Shown: in pieces, positions 1 to 11,219 of the stretch
Numbering within the stretch: the first letter of the stretch is position 1
How the letters are laid out: each line of letters begins with the position of its first letter
Assembly: GCA_963277665.1 (NCBI GenBank)
Contig: OY728136.1
Location: 805,281,123-805,345,122 of the forward strand
DNA: 64,000 bases
Direction of reading: 5' to 3'
Origin: Viscum album
Lineage: Eukaryota; Streptophyta; Magnoliopsida; Santalales; Viscaceae
Notes under the pieces: generated by a model
Told to the model about the DNA's origin: nothing
The model's input: the letters and a program-made list of their open reading frames with translations, nothing else
Databases searched by the model: none
Program-made: the position numbers and the translations under genes

Positions 1-3000
1 CACTTCGGGCTATTTGTCAAAATATATCGAAATACGTTAATGAGACGTATTAGATAAAGGGAGTCGATTCCCTTCCCATAGCGAGATCTTAGTTTAGGGT
101 CATAGAATCTGGACCATGGATGGTAGAATGCATAGAAAGCTGGTGGTGTGGTAAATCAAATATCCGACGTGAATGAGAAACGGGAGTTCCGACCACCACG
201 TGTTCCCAGGGGGAGGTTTTAGGTCTATGGACCATAAATGAGAGTTGAGATGGTCCTAAAGAAAAATTAAAAGGCATTCCCACGTACACCATGGGAATGG
301 GGATCAAGATTCACATAGATCTAGAAAGGGTCTTAGTTTAGGGTTATATAATTTGGACTATGAATGGGTAAGAAGAGCAGGAAAGACATTGTGAGTTGGT
401 TACAAAAACCCGGTATGAACGAGGAAATAAAACCTACATACCATGTGTTTTTTGGGGACGTGGTCGAGTCGAGGGACCGAACACGACTGTTGGGATGGGC
501 CCACTGGGAAGTGCCTGGGTGCTCCTACGTATCTCATAACGATGATAATCAAGCCACACGTAGTTCTGTAAAGGTGGTACGACACGATAAGGTACCAGCG
601 CAAAGGATGAAAGGGGTGTGCGGGTCTAGCCCTCACACCATGAGAAGTTGCATTTGATAAATCTTGTTTGTCCTTTAAGGTGAGTGGTTTTTTTTGTGAA
701 GTGACAGGCCTAGGGCAGCAAGCCCTGGTATCGCCACAAGAATCAAGACATAGTAGGAATTGACAAATGGTATGGCATATGAACAATAACCAAAGTGACG
801 TCCTCTATGATGAGGTCATCACAAAGCGGTGCCATTTTTCATCGTGTGGCCAGGATGATAATGTCACAGTTTAGGGTCGTTTGATAAGACCAAGCATGCA
901 TTTTAATATCATGCAATGAAGACATAGTAGAGACTATTCTAGGTAGGGAATGTGTTCGGGGCCGTGCATCATAACCGACGCAAATGGGGACATGATCACT
1001 ATGTACGAAATTCCGAGAGGGAGACCTTTGGCCAAGGGGCCTACATAGAGGTAAGAGGTAAAGAAAGGGAGAGACAAGCTCACCAAACTAAATGGACCCG
1101 AAAACGAGACGTCCGGGTGGTCCTACATATCCCATGGGTATGAGGATCGAGCCACACATATCCATTAATGATGATCTTAGTTTATGGGCTTAGAGCTCGG
1201 ACCGTGGGAGCCCCACAGGACGCCGTATTGCAGCTTTGTCCCCCTGAAGTGTAGAGGTACATTGAGGGATAGTGACAAGAGTGTCGAGATTCCACCTGGA
1301 CACGATGGAGTGGAACATAACATGAATCATGCAATCAACATTCAAGGCTTGAAGGGGCTGGCATGACGATGGGGGATTACTGCTGACCATGTTCACAACA
1401 CAGTATCCTATCGTGTTAGCCTGAAATAGGGACGAACAAATGAGCATCGACCGCTAACTATATTCACAACGCTGTATTTGTATCAATTTTTTGTCCAAAA
1501 CCCTTAGGGGCATTGTCCCGTAATAGTTGGAGAGACCTTAGGTGTGGTTTCTAGGCCGTTCTTGGGGTCCCTCCCGATGTGAAAGATGATGGAATCCCGA
1601 ATTAAGGGGAACACGAAGCATGAAAAGTGGAAGGATCTTGTCTAAGTTGAATCAGAAACTCTTGGTCCTAGACCAGATTACTCTTAACACATGGGTGAAC
1701 CACTGCAAGGGGTCGAGGTACTCAAATTGAGGGAGGCCAAGAGATGGAGGATTCCAGGGATAATGGGGCATGCTGCCAAAAACCCTATACCACACCAATA
1801 TACCCCCCTCATGGAGAGGGACAGTTCAAGGGGCCTATGTGACTGGGAGATTAGGAGATCACTAAGAGGTGGGTCTGGGCCAGAAGTCAGACACTCAGGT
1901 GCTCCAACATATCCCATAATGATGGGAATCAATCCACGTGTAGTTCTAGAATGTTTCCTTTTAATGTCATGCAGGATAGTAAATATGAGGGATAATTTTT
2001 TAGAATGGAGTGTGTGTGGTGTGGATTTTGCAACCTGACATGAACGAGTCAAAAAATACCATACCATGCCACACAGTCTCGTAGTCTTGTCCCGAAGGCG
2101 GGACCGATAAGATGAATTAGCAAAACTCAAGCTGGACCCATAGACAGAAGGTCTGGGCATTCCTACGTATCCCATGAGGATGGGAATCAAGCCAAACGTA
2201 GTTCTGAAGAGATCTTAGTTTGTAGTCATAGAGCTCGAACCGTGGAGGGATGAAAGCATTCCAAGTTTGCGTAGACCTCGACTCGATCTCTAAGGCCACG
2301 TGAGTCAAACTCAGTGTGGGAAAAAGGGAGGAAGATCATTATTGCAATACCTGGAATGTCCATCAAAGGGAAGTCGGTGCAGAGCCCCAAAAGACACCCT
2401 TACCGCAGTTTTTTTCTTTCTCATGCACAAAGTGCACTGAGGAATAGTATCAAGAGTTTCGAAACTCTACTTGGAAATGATGAGGTGGAGAAGGATTTGA
2501 ATCATGTAACCAACATTTTGGGTTTAATAGGGTTGGTTTTGTGATGGAGTATAACTGTTAACTATGAGAGAAAAATAGTATACATATCGCGTTAGCCTGA
2601 AGTGGGAAGAACAAAAGTGCATCGACTGCTGACCGTATTCGCAACTCATGATTTGTATTAATTTTTAGTTCCAAAACCCTTGGGGGCGTTGGACTGTAAC
2701 AGTAGGAGATCCATTAACCATAGTATCCATTCCGTTCTTGAGGGTCCCTCTTGGTGTGAAAGGTGATGAAAGCCTGGATTAAGGGGAACACGAAACTTGA
2801 CAAGCGGGTGAGAACATGTCTGAGTAGAGTCCGACACTCCAGGTAATAAACTATAGTATCGTTAAGAACATTTGTGAACCTCCGCAAGGGGTCGACGAAA
2901 TGGATTAGGAGAGGTCGAGGTAGGCCAAGTGACCAAGGTTGAATGTAGATTTAAGGGAGATGGGGATAGACCTGAATCCTAGACATTCAGGTGGTCCTGT

Positions 3001-4735
3001 GTGTCCCATAAAGATGGGAATAAATCCACAGGTAGTTCTCGAAGATACCCAATGGAAAGTATACCCTAACAAGTATGTGTACAGCATGGCGAGTAACCCG
3101 ACATGAATGAGTACATAATCCCATACCACGCCGCACAGTCCTGTAAGAGAGAACCTGGGCCAGGGGCCCGAAAAGGCCAAGGGGCCTGATAGTTGGGATT
3201 CCGTCAGGAAGGTTTGGACTACTCATAGTTTATCATCTTATAATGAGGACGAGGGTCGGGGAATAGGATTCCCTAGAAAATGGATGTGTACGGCACGGTG
3301 AGTAACCCGGCGTGAATGAGGACATAATCCCACACTACACCATACACTACAGGTATGAACTCGGGCTAAGGGGACTGAGAAAGCAAAGGGGCCTGAGGCT
3401 AGGCCTCGGTTAAGAAGATCTGAACAGCTTCCTGTTTAACATCTTACAGTAAGGATAAAGGCCTGGAATGGCCAAGGGGCCTGAGGTTGGGCCTCGGTCA
3501 AGAATGCCTGACCAACTTGCAGTATATCGTCATGCAGTGAGGAAGAGGACTAGATAAAGTGTCTCCTCTCAGGGTGTGTACGGTACGATGAGTAACCCGA
3601 CATGAATGAGGATGTAATCCCACACCACACCACACAATATAATCATAGAGAACCTAGGACAAGGCCCTGACAGTTGGCCCTTCTCGGAAAGAGTTTTTCA
3701 CTTCAGGACGGGGCAAAACGACTCACTACACTCGATGTTTGGGACATCTTGGGGTGGACCCAATGATCCAGGGTGACTGTTGACCATGTTTGAAACACAA
3801 CATACCAATGGTGACCTGATATTGGAGCAGAAAATGAGCATCAACCACTGACCACATTCGAAATGAAAGACTTGTATCAGCTTGTTGCTCGGCATCTTCG
3901 AGAGCGTTGGCCTGAAATGGTAAGAGGGCCCTTAGGCCTAGCATCCTTATCATTCATGGGCTATTTCGGATGGGGAAGGTGATGGAATCCCAGTCATGGA
4001 GTGGGTGAAGCATAGCTTTACCCATCTAAAAAAGTGGGTAACATCCCCAGGGGGACGTACAGCTAGATCGAGGCTAGCTCGATGTGAATTGGGGAAATAT
4101 TATGCACCCTACCATATGTCTTGACTCGAGGGGAAGATTCTGGCTTTTGGGCTGGGCCAACAGACAAAATGTCTGGGAATTCCTACGTATCCCATGAGGA
4201 TGGGAAACAAGAAATACATAGTTCTTGAAGGCCATGCAGTTTAACGTCATGCTATGAAGATGTGGGAGGATAGAAGAATGAGAGTGGGCACAAGGTGTGA
4301 CCATTATAATCCTCGAATGAGTGGGGCTAAGGAATCCTACTATACATCCCGCGAGGAACCTCCGAGGAAGCTATACCCAAGGGGGATAGTCAATGAGAAG
4401 TGTATGGCCTTGGGATCAAAATGAAGCATTTGAGAATTCCTACGTATCCTATGAGGATGGAAATCAAGCCATACGTAGTTCTTGAAGCACAATTTTATGT
4501 CATGTTGGACAAAGAAACACATCTCATCTAGGGATGTGTACGGTATGACAAGTAACCCGATGCGAATGAGGAAATAATCCCATACCACCCCATACAATAT
4601 GACTCGAGAGCTTGGATCGGGGAAAGGCCATAGGTTCAAAGGTTGGGCCTCAGTCATGAAGGCCTGACCTGCTTGCAGTTAAACGTCATGCAGTGAAGAT
4701 GAGGGAGATCATAGTTTAGGGTCCTAGAGCTCAGA
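1..4735 (-). repeat. 3' noncoding region of Tat element, about 1.2-kb tandem repeats
   Basis: No coding signal is seen. Diverged long repeats recur about 1.17-1.23 kb apart: the stretch starting near 1,526 (ending in a CAAGGGGTCGA motif near 1,715) matches 2,700-2,895 and again from about 3,926. The block containing TTAGCCTGAA at 1,321-1,512 matches 2,494-2,690 and a third copy at 3,770-3,915. A second short unit, with the core GAGTAACCCG followed by ATGAATGAG and a CA-rich tail, recurs at about 3,085, 3,297, 3,590 and 4,550. Tandem arrays between pol and the 3' LTR are a known habit of Tat elements; the array itself is seen here, its function is unknown. Confidence 0.7.
4439..4478. repeat. 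Dispersed motif with CTACGTA/TACGTAG dyad, best copy
   Basis: A segment of about 40 bases begins CCTACGTATCC and ends ATACGTAG, so its ends can pair (CTACGTAT with ATACGTAG). A near-identical copy is at 2,162-2,201. Other copies start near 272, 519, 1,118, 1,902, 2,992 and 4,176 with decayed arms. A related form with TTCCTACGTACC and CATGGATCAA recurs about seven times per unit in the 15.4-19.0 kb array. The same motif family therefore lies on both sides of the coding region. It could be a structural or regulatory element of the family or simply a repeat seed. Confidence 0.65.
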
Positions 4736-4906
4736 AAATTTTTCAGTTTATTGTCATGCATGAAGATAATGAGTAGTTTAACTTCATTATGGAAGATGAT
4801 GTAGTTTAAAATCGTACAGGACGATGTTGTAGTTTAAAGTCATGCAGGAATAGATAGTTAAGGTCATGTTTGACCATCATGTAGATTAGGGTCATGTGGA
4901 ATTGTC

Positions 4907-5135
4907 CAGTTTAAGGTCATGTAGGGCCATACAGTTTAAGGTCGTGCGGGACCATCAAGTTTAGGGTCATGCAGGACCATCCAGTTTAAGTTCATGTAAG
5001 ACCATACAGTTTAAGGTCGTGCGGGACTGTCCGGTTTAGGGTCATGCAGGACCGTTGAGTTTAAGGTCGTGTGGGACCAGGGTGTAGTTTAGGGTCATGC
5101 GTGACCCAGGGTGCAGTTTAGGTTCATGTGGGACC
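4907..5135. repeat. 25-bp tandem array just downstream of pol
   Basis: The core CAGTTTAAGGTC with a following GGACCAT recurs at 4,907, 4,932, 4,957, 4,982, 5,007, 5,032 and 5,057, an exact 25-bp period, then more loosely at 5,085 and 5,114. Decayed copies continue left to about 4,740. The array starts about eight bases after the apparent pol stop codon on the minus strand, so it is the first thing in the 3' noncoding region. Confidence 0.85.
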
Positions 5136-5142
5136 ACGAGGC

Positions 5143-6450
5143 TCAGGGAAAGTATTTCTTAAGGAACATGGCATTGGTGGGAGGAGTTATGCGCTCAACA
5201 TCCGTGGTTACCATGGAGTATACTCCATTGGGGTAGACCTTATAAATGATTTAAGTTCCTTCCCATTTGGGCTCCTTCTTGGGTCATTTCGTACTGGGGA
5301 TCATTGGCTCTCAGAGGGCCAATACCAGGTTGCCTTGCAGAAAAGAGTGAAGGTGACCATTCATGTTGAAGGCTCTGGATATCTTATTCTGATGCCTTTC
5401 TAGATTGTGCAGGGCACAGAGCTTGTTCTCATCGAGTGATTCCAATTCTGCTAGACAGATTTTGGCCACATTGTTTAGAGTTTGCGGGTCATAGACTGTA
5501 GATCGTAATGATGGTATCTGGATCTCGATGGGCAGGACGACCTCATCCCCATACACCAGGGAATATGGAGTCACCTTGGCAGAATTGTGAGTCATCGTCC
5601 AATATGACCAGAGGGTGTTGGGGATCTTGTCCGACCAAATTTTCTTGTTCTGACCAACCATTTTCTGCAAACTATTAGAATGTATTTTGTTGAATGCCTC
5701 AATCTGTCCATTCTCCGGCACGTGATAGTGAGAAGTATGGTTCGAACAGATATTGTACTTGGCGTACAATCTCTTCATCTTGTCTTCTCAGAAGTTGGTG
5801 CCATTATTGGTGATTAAATCATGAGGGACTCTAAACCGGTGGATGATATTGGTTCTCATGAAGTCAATGTTGTAATAGGCCTTGACCTCTTTGAGTGGAA
5901 CCACCTCTTCCCACTTGGAGAATAAATCTGCAGCAGTCAGGATGAATCAAAAATGGTGAGTTATCACCGGTGGATATGGCCCCATGACATCAAGTCCCCA
6001 CAACGCAAATGTCCAAGAGTACTTAGTGGAGTGGAAAGGCTCTGGAGGTCGATGCAGGGAGTTAGCATGAAATTGTAACACGTGTCATCTCTTGGAAAAC
6101 TCAATACAATCATGGATCATAGAGGTCCATAAGTTCCCCAGTCTCCAGATATGATGGGACAGCTTTGGCACAACCTAGTGGGCATTGCAGAAACTGACAT
6201 GAACCTCTTGAATGACCTACAAAATCTATACTCCTTGAATGAAATGGAAGAGAACACCATTGAATCCCTGCTTATAGAGGATCCACACAAGACTGGGACC
6301 ACACTTGAGGGTAAACTGCAGTGTGTGGTGTCGGATTCGCACACGCTCATCCCGATCATCTGGGAGGCAACCATTTTGGAGATACTCAACAAAAGGTTCC
6401 CTCTAGTTGGAAGTGTCCTCAACCACTGCACCTAAAGAACCTTGGGCTCC
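5143..6450 (-). pseudogene. Integrase of Tat element (degenerate)
   Basis: Integrase inserts the cDNA copy into the genome. Minus-strand fragments in several frames follow the Tat integrase order. A zinc-binding segment with H-H-C-C spacing (CNAH, then CIEFSKRCH) lies near 6,070-6,220. The first catalytic Asp is in WGLDVMGP near 5,990. The second catalytic region reads LITNNGTNF, with Asn where the family has Asp, near 5,790-5,825. The catalytic Glu is in NGQIEA within the open frame at 5,311-5,778. A C-terminal segment with WEGT and LKKYFP ends at a stop at 5,143-5,145, which I take as the end of pol. Frame changes and at least one in-frame stop separate the parts, and the lost Asp alone would inactivate it. 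Confidence 0.8.
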
Positions 6451-6584
6451 TGGCGTGGAGGATCTGGCGGTAAGATGGATTACCCGTAGGTTGTTGTCGT
6501 CATCTGGGGTGACGGGGGAAATGACTCTCTAGTGTGCCACATTTATAATCATATTATCTTACTCGGGTTCTGCAAGTGACACAG

Positions 6585-6975
6585 CTAGGCCGGAAAAAGA
6601 ATTTGCTCAGCCATTCTATTACCGAGGGATATGGTTAACCTCTGGTCGAGAAGGAAACCATGCCATTAGACGGAGGGTGCACTCCAATAATGGCATGAGA
6701 TTTGGATTTATGACAACATAGTCTCCATTACCCTGCTTGATGACTAGTTCGGAATCCCCTTTCACGTGAAAATGGAGAACATCGATCTCAAGGGCCATCT
6801 CAAGGCCAGTGATGAGAGCTTGATACTCTGCCTCATCGTTGGTGCAGCCTTCTGACAACAGGAATGAGTACGGTAGAACGGCTTGCACCGGGGTGATGAA
6901 GACGACACCCAGACCCACTCTATTGAGATTAGGATCATTGAGCCTCCTATCGGTGGGGCTCTAGGATGCACTGTC
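6585..6975 (-). pseudogene. Second (archaeal-like) RNase H of Tat element
   Basis: The open frame 6,619-6,918 reads GLGVVFITP, then TNDEAEYQALITGLEMAL and VKGDSELVIKQ. This is the pattern of the additional RNase H domain that Tat-lineage elements carry between the normal RT-linked RNase H and integrase: Glu in the NxAEY motif and Asp in GDS. An upstream FDSAS-like start lies near 6,975 and a downstream NRMAEQ near 6,605. The presence of this domain is the best single marker for the lineage. It is broken only at its edges, so the core is better preserved than the neighbouring RT and integrase. Confidence 0.8.
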
Positions 6976-7049
6976 GAAGTAAATTTTCCAACATGCGATG
7001 TCATGATCGACTGAGAGGAATTCCTCATCAATTATATCTAGGTCTATGG

Positions 7050-7440
7050 ATTGATCCGCGGAGGTTGGATGGACAGCTATAAGTCTGCCAACGTCTTCCC
7101 ATAGATATCTTTCTAGGGAACGAACCGGATGTCGAACCTATGAAGGATCACTACCCACCACACTAGTCGTCCAGTAAACATGGGGTGGTTTAGAATGTAC
7201 TTCAGCAGGTCTACCCGAGAGGCTAACTATACCTCATGGTGCTGCAGGTAATGTCAAAACGTCTGTACAACAAACACGATTGCAAGGCAACTCTTTTCAG
7301 GGGGGGGGGGGGAATCTGGTCTCTGTATCGAGGAGCATGAAGCTGAGGTAATAGAGGCAGTTCTATGTCCCCTCATTGTTCTTCTGGGTGATCATGGTGC
7401 CGAGAGACCATTCCGGAGCAGTCACATAATGGACCAGCGG
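7050..7440 (-). pseudogene. RT-linked RNase H of Tat element (degenerate)
   Basis: Minus-strand fragments read CLAIVFVVQTF followed by HYL, then DLLKYILNHPMFTGRL and FDIRFVP. This is the standard Ty3/gypsy RNase H pattern in which host RNA is removed from the RNA-DNA hybrid. Stops fall between the segments, for example before HYL. A run of 13 G at 7,300-7,312 (13 C in the sense strand) lies just upstream of CLAIV and is a likely frameshift site. It sits in the expected place between RT and the second RNase H. Confidence 0.7.
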
Positions 7441-7559
7441 CTTCCCGAAGACGGGTGGCATCAAGACCGGAGGCTGAAGCAGATACTTCTTGATTTCCTC
7501 GAAAGTGTTCTAGCACTCTTCGTCCCATTCATAGGAATATACTTTCTTCATGATTCAGA

Positions 7560-8575
7560 AAAAGGACATATACTTTCAAGTAAGATTAGTAATGAATCAG
7601 CGTATGTAGGCTATGTGGCCTTGATGACCTCGAAGCTCTCAAATATTACTCGGGGGGGCATCTGGATAATGGCATTGATCTTCTCCGGGTCGATCTCGAT
7701 GCATCTGTATCTGAAAACAAAGCCAAGAAACATATCGGATGTGACCCCAAAGGCACACTTCAATGGGTTCGTCTTCAGGTGGTGGGAATGGATGGAACCG
7801 AACACTTTATCAAGGTCCTCGAGATAGTTTTGTTGCTGATGATATTTGACAACCAGATCATATACATATCATTCTACCAATGTCCCGACAATTGGATTGA
7901 ATATGCAGTGAATGGCTTGCTGATAGGTGGAACCGGAATTTTTTAGGCCGATGGGCATAACCTGGAAACATAAAGTATATTGGGGGGCCCTGAAAGTGGT
8001 GGAATCCTTGTATTCGGTGGCCATCCAGATCTGGTGGTACCCAGAATACCCATCCATGAAGGATATGGCTTGGAACCCAGATGTGGCATCAATCAACAAC
8101 TCTGTCAACGGGAGGGGAAAATCATCCTTCAGGCAGTTGCAGTTGAGATCGCCAAAGTCGACATAGACTCTGATCTGCCCATTCATCTTCCTGATGAGCA
8201 CAATGTTGGCTAGCCACATAGGGTAATGGACTTCATTGATGATGTTGGCTTTGATAGGCTTGTCAACTTCAGCCTCAACCACGACACCGTGAGAAGGGTG
8301 CATAATTCTGGGAGGCTGCTTGAACCCACAATGGTTTGTCGGGATACCAAGGTGGTGGATGGCTACCTGGGGATCTATTCCTTACATCTCACCGTAACTC
8401 AAAGCGAACACATCTTGGTTCTTCTTAAAGAAGTTCAAGTACTGTTGCTGCTCCTTGAGGGACATGGCAGCACTGATCAATGTGGGCCTCAGATCTGCCT
8501 CGCTACCAAGGTTCACATGTACCAGTTCATCGACCATGGTAGAGACGCCTTCTTCAAAGGCGGGGGGGCATCAAA
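7560..8575 (-). pseudogene. Reverse transcriptase of Tat element (degenerate)
   Basis: Reverse transcriptase copies element RNA into DNA. The N-terminal part (8,575-8,310) contains NLGSEADLRPTLISA and NQDVFALSYGEM, typical of the Tat RT lead-in. The open frame 7,869-8,303 carries EAEVDKPIKA, YPMWLANIVLIRK, GQIRVYVDF, KDDFPLP and SFMDGYSGYHQI. The next catalytic box reads YVYD in place of YVDD and follows an in-frame stop near 7,868. The frame 7,611-7,805 then holds KCAFGV and FLGF, the palm-thumb junction. The loss of one catalytic Asp plus stops makes it inactive. Confidence 0.85.
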
Positions 8576-8909
8576 TATGTCCACTCCTCATCTTGTGGAG
8601 GGATCTTCTATAGGGGGGAGTTTCTTCTAATCCATTAGACTTTGATGGGATGCTGGTGTCGGCTTGATCTGTGGTGGTCAGCACATTATGAGATTCATGC
8701 GCCCCTGAGACCATTACGATGAAGGCAATTGACCCAATCCCATCTGGTCTTCGGCCCATGGGTCCATGTTTGATAACATTAAAGCAGTTTTGGCATGTTG
8801 TCTTGAGCCGTTTAATTCCATCCTGGTGAAATAGACACGTATGACGTACCGTCGTTGCCATGAGCATGACATCCTGATACTGTTCAGGGGTAGGATGTTC
8901 CGGGATCAC
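8571..8909 (-). other. Open linker between protease and RT of Tat polyprotein
   Basis: A 112-residue open frame starts MIPEHPTPEQ and contains CQNCFNVIKHGPM. It lies between the protease frame, which it overlaps by four bases, and the RT lead-in. I recognise no catalytic domain. Its position makes it the usual poorly conserved spacer of Tat polyproteins. The Met is probably internal to a longer polyprotein and not a true start. Confidence 0.45.
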
Positions 8910-9697
8910 CCAAGCCTGGTGGGTGTAGGAGTATGAGGTGATTTTCCTCCGTCACTTGGACCTAAGAATATGACATCCTCTTCTACCCGAAATAAAAAAT
9001 CATTACCCCATTTAGGGGTTGTGGACTCTAGAAGATGTATTGGGAAGACATAGGCATCATCTAGACCGGCCCATGGACCACTTGTGACCGAAGCAGAATC
9101 AACCTCACTATCCAGAATCTGCTTATACTTGGTCTTGTAGCATTTAGCATCAAGATAACAGGCTTCACAAGAGGAGAATGGAGACACATCTCCTTGGATC
9201 ATGCCTACTTGACCATTGAGGGAGTATTTGAAGCATTGGTGATTCGATGAAGGGACCGCTGCATGTAGGTGCAGCCATGGCCTGCCCATCAATGCATTGT
9301 ACGCGGTGTCCTGGAAGAAAACCATGAATTTGGTACTAGCAATTCGGCCCCCAAACATGGTCTTAAAACGGATCTTACTTACCAGGGTCTTCCCAGTCCT
9401 GTCATATCCCTGGATTCTATGGTCGGAGAGAGTTAGATAATCCTCAGACAACCCCAGCTTCGGCAATGTCCCAGTCAAGATTTGGTTAATCTGAAAACCC
9501 GTGTCAATAAGACAGAAGAGGACTTCTATGCCATTGAACTGGATAGTAATGTATAGTGGACGAACATTCCCCTCTATAGGAGAGTCTTCATATTCACCAG
9601 AAAACGAGATAACTGTCTGGAATTCAGTGTTCTCAATTTCATCGGCATGGATGGATTTTGCAGCTACTACCTCCGTCTCAAACTGGAGGGGGATCAT
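8906..9697 (-). CDS. Aspartic protease part of Tat polyprotein, 263-residue open frame
   Basis: This is the longest open stretch of the Tat element. The protease matures the gag-pol polyprotein. Residues about 45-160 form a retropepsin-like domain: PLYITIQFNG, the catalytic LIDTG at about residues 63-67, IQGYDRTG, then FQDTAYNALMGRPWLH, which is the conserved C-terminal box of Tat proteases. After it comes the family-typical HQCFKY and a cysteine-containing tail. The active-site DTG is intact. The Met at 9,697 is likely internal to the polyprotein. Because neighbouring gag and RT are broken, the frame is best seen as a surviving piece of a dead gene. Confidence 0.7.
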   Translation of the reverse strand: MIPLQFETEVVAAKSIHADEIENTEFQTVISFSGEYEDSPIEGNVRPLYITIQFNGIEVLFCLIDTGFQINQILTGTLPKLGLSEDYLTLSDHRIQGYDRTGKTLVSKIRFKTMFGGRIASTKFMVFFQDTAYNALMGRPWLHLHAAVPSSNHQCFKYSLNGQVGMIQGDVSPFSSCEACYLDAKCYKTKYKQILDSEVDSASVTSGPWAGLDDAYVFPIHLLESTTPKWGNDFLFRVEEDVIFLGPSDGGKSPHTPTPTRLG

Positions 9698-10439
9698 TAG
9701 GGCCTAAACAAGAACCTCACGTATTTTAGATGATAGGAGAAGAACCTAAAGGATATAAATACTTTCTGGAATTCCAGCAAGGTGCTTCAGAACATCATAC
9801 TTTTTGGGCCAGACGTGAGCCTCTACTTACAGGAGGCTGCTCTGCAATTGGAGGCACGTCGGGCCCTATTTGCTGAACTGATGGCTGGCTAGTGCAAGGT
9901 ATTCCCCATTTCTCACTTGTTGAGGCCTGAAGAGTGGCTTCCGGATGTGGGTTGGACAACTAAGATTGGCTTTTAGTAGAGTGAGACTGGTCGCGGTACA
10001 AATGAGGTAGATTTGCCTCATATAGTAGCACAAATGGTGGCAGAGGTAGATCTGAGGGCACCAGATGAGGAGGTTACATGTGTTGAGCTCTGCACTATGC
10101 CTTCTATCTGGTCTATGTGGCATGCATGTCTTAGACGGAGGTGCCAAATGATGCACCCTAACAACCCATGTAGTCGCGGCTCTGTCGACGATGACGTCGA
10201 CCGGGGACATTCGGGAGGTTCGAATGGAGTTCCCCCACGTCGGCAGTCATATAGGGATTTACCAACTCCACGGTATTAACAAAAGTGTAACCTTGACAAA
10301 CTCTTGAAGATTCATCCACCACTAGGTGGATTCTGGTAGGAATCCCAATCTCAGTGAGAATGAAGTCACCGAGAGTGCGGCATGACGAGGATAGTGGTGG
10401 AGCACCTTGCTTCTTCTTGCGCCGCTGCTGCTTGCCCTT
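9698..10439 (-). other. Interval between gag and protease of Tat element
   Basis: Only shadow frames and short fragments are visible. The minus-strand frame just right of 10,260 includes LSSSCRTLGDFILTEIGIP, which continues the conserved region before the protease. Otherwise I see no recognisable domain or RNA gene here. Confidence 0.35.
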
Positions 10440-10860
10440 CTAGGAAGAGGTCAGCTGAGATGATGACGCAAATATTTTGGCTGCATCTTTTGAAGGCTCC
10501 GGCTGATTTAGGCATGCCCTAATAATACCATGGGAGCGGATAAATGTTTTACGATCCATCCAGTTGTCGTACTTCTGGGATCCGCGACTGGGAACCTGCT
10601 TCCACTCACCTTCGTCGTCGCTACCGCTTTCTGACATCACAAAGACACCCTCCACTTGTGTCGGGGCCAGGCCCAACCTGAATATTTTGTTATCGTTCTA
10701 GTCTTAGAGCTAGTATTTAAACACATATCACTTCTTGAGGGTTTTCACTAGGATCTGATGATATGGGCAGTAGTTGGGGTGATCTGTGAGATTCGCCTCT
10801 TCCGGCCTTCTGCACTCGGTTAAGCACACAGTCCCCTTCTCTAGCACACTAAAAAAGTAA
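10440..10860 (-). pseudogene. C-terminal gag segment of Tat element with Cys/His box
   Basis: On the minus strand near 10,770 the fragment HPNYCPYHQILV matches the start of the CxxH zinc-binding box found at the gag end of Tat polyproteins. The second half of the box is disrupted by a stop (KK-stop-YVFKY). An open frame at 10,440-10,676 follows, rich in acidic and polar residues (SESGSDDEGEW), with no recognised fold. The region would join nucleocapsid-like RNA binding to the protease. It is degenerate. Confidence 0.5.
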
Positions 10861-11219
10861 CTAGGGACCTCATTCTCATTGAATGAGTAATCCTAGTTCC
10901 TTATTTCACTATAGGGGGCTCTGGGAGACTAGCCATATTGAGGGGACTCTCGAGGAGGCATAGCCGGATTTTCCCGCCTAGGCAGTGGTGGCGTGTTGCG
11001 CGGGGGAACCTGCTGATTCTGAGATGATCGCTGCTGGGCAGGAGGCTATTCCTATAGTGGAGGGCCTCTATGAGGTTGTGGGGCCGGTGCCTTTGGATGA
11101 AATTATATCCACCTGGGGGCCTCTATTTGGTCCATCGTTGTGGTCTCGGCTATGCCATCCCTCCTTACAGGGATCACAAGAGCCAGAGGTCATGCCTGAC
11201 TAGCCTGTTATAGAGATTC

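Noticed and set aside
6151..6435. Plus-strand 94-codon open frame
   Set aside because: It is the antisense shadow of the integrase N-terminal region on the minus strand, where family motifs are recognised.
7429..7827. Plus-strand 132-codon open frame
   Set aside because: Antisense to the RT thumb and RNase H start of the Tat element; no recognisable domain in this direction.
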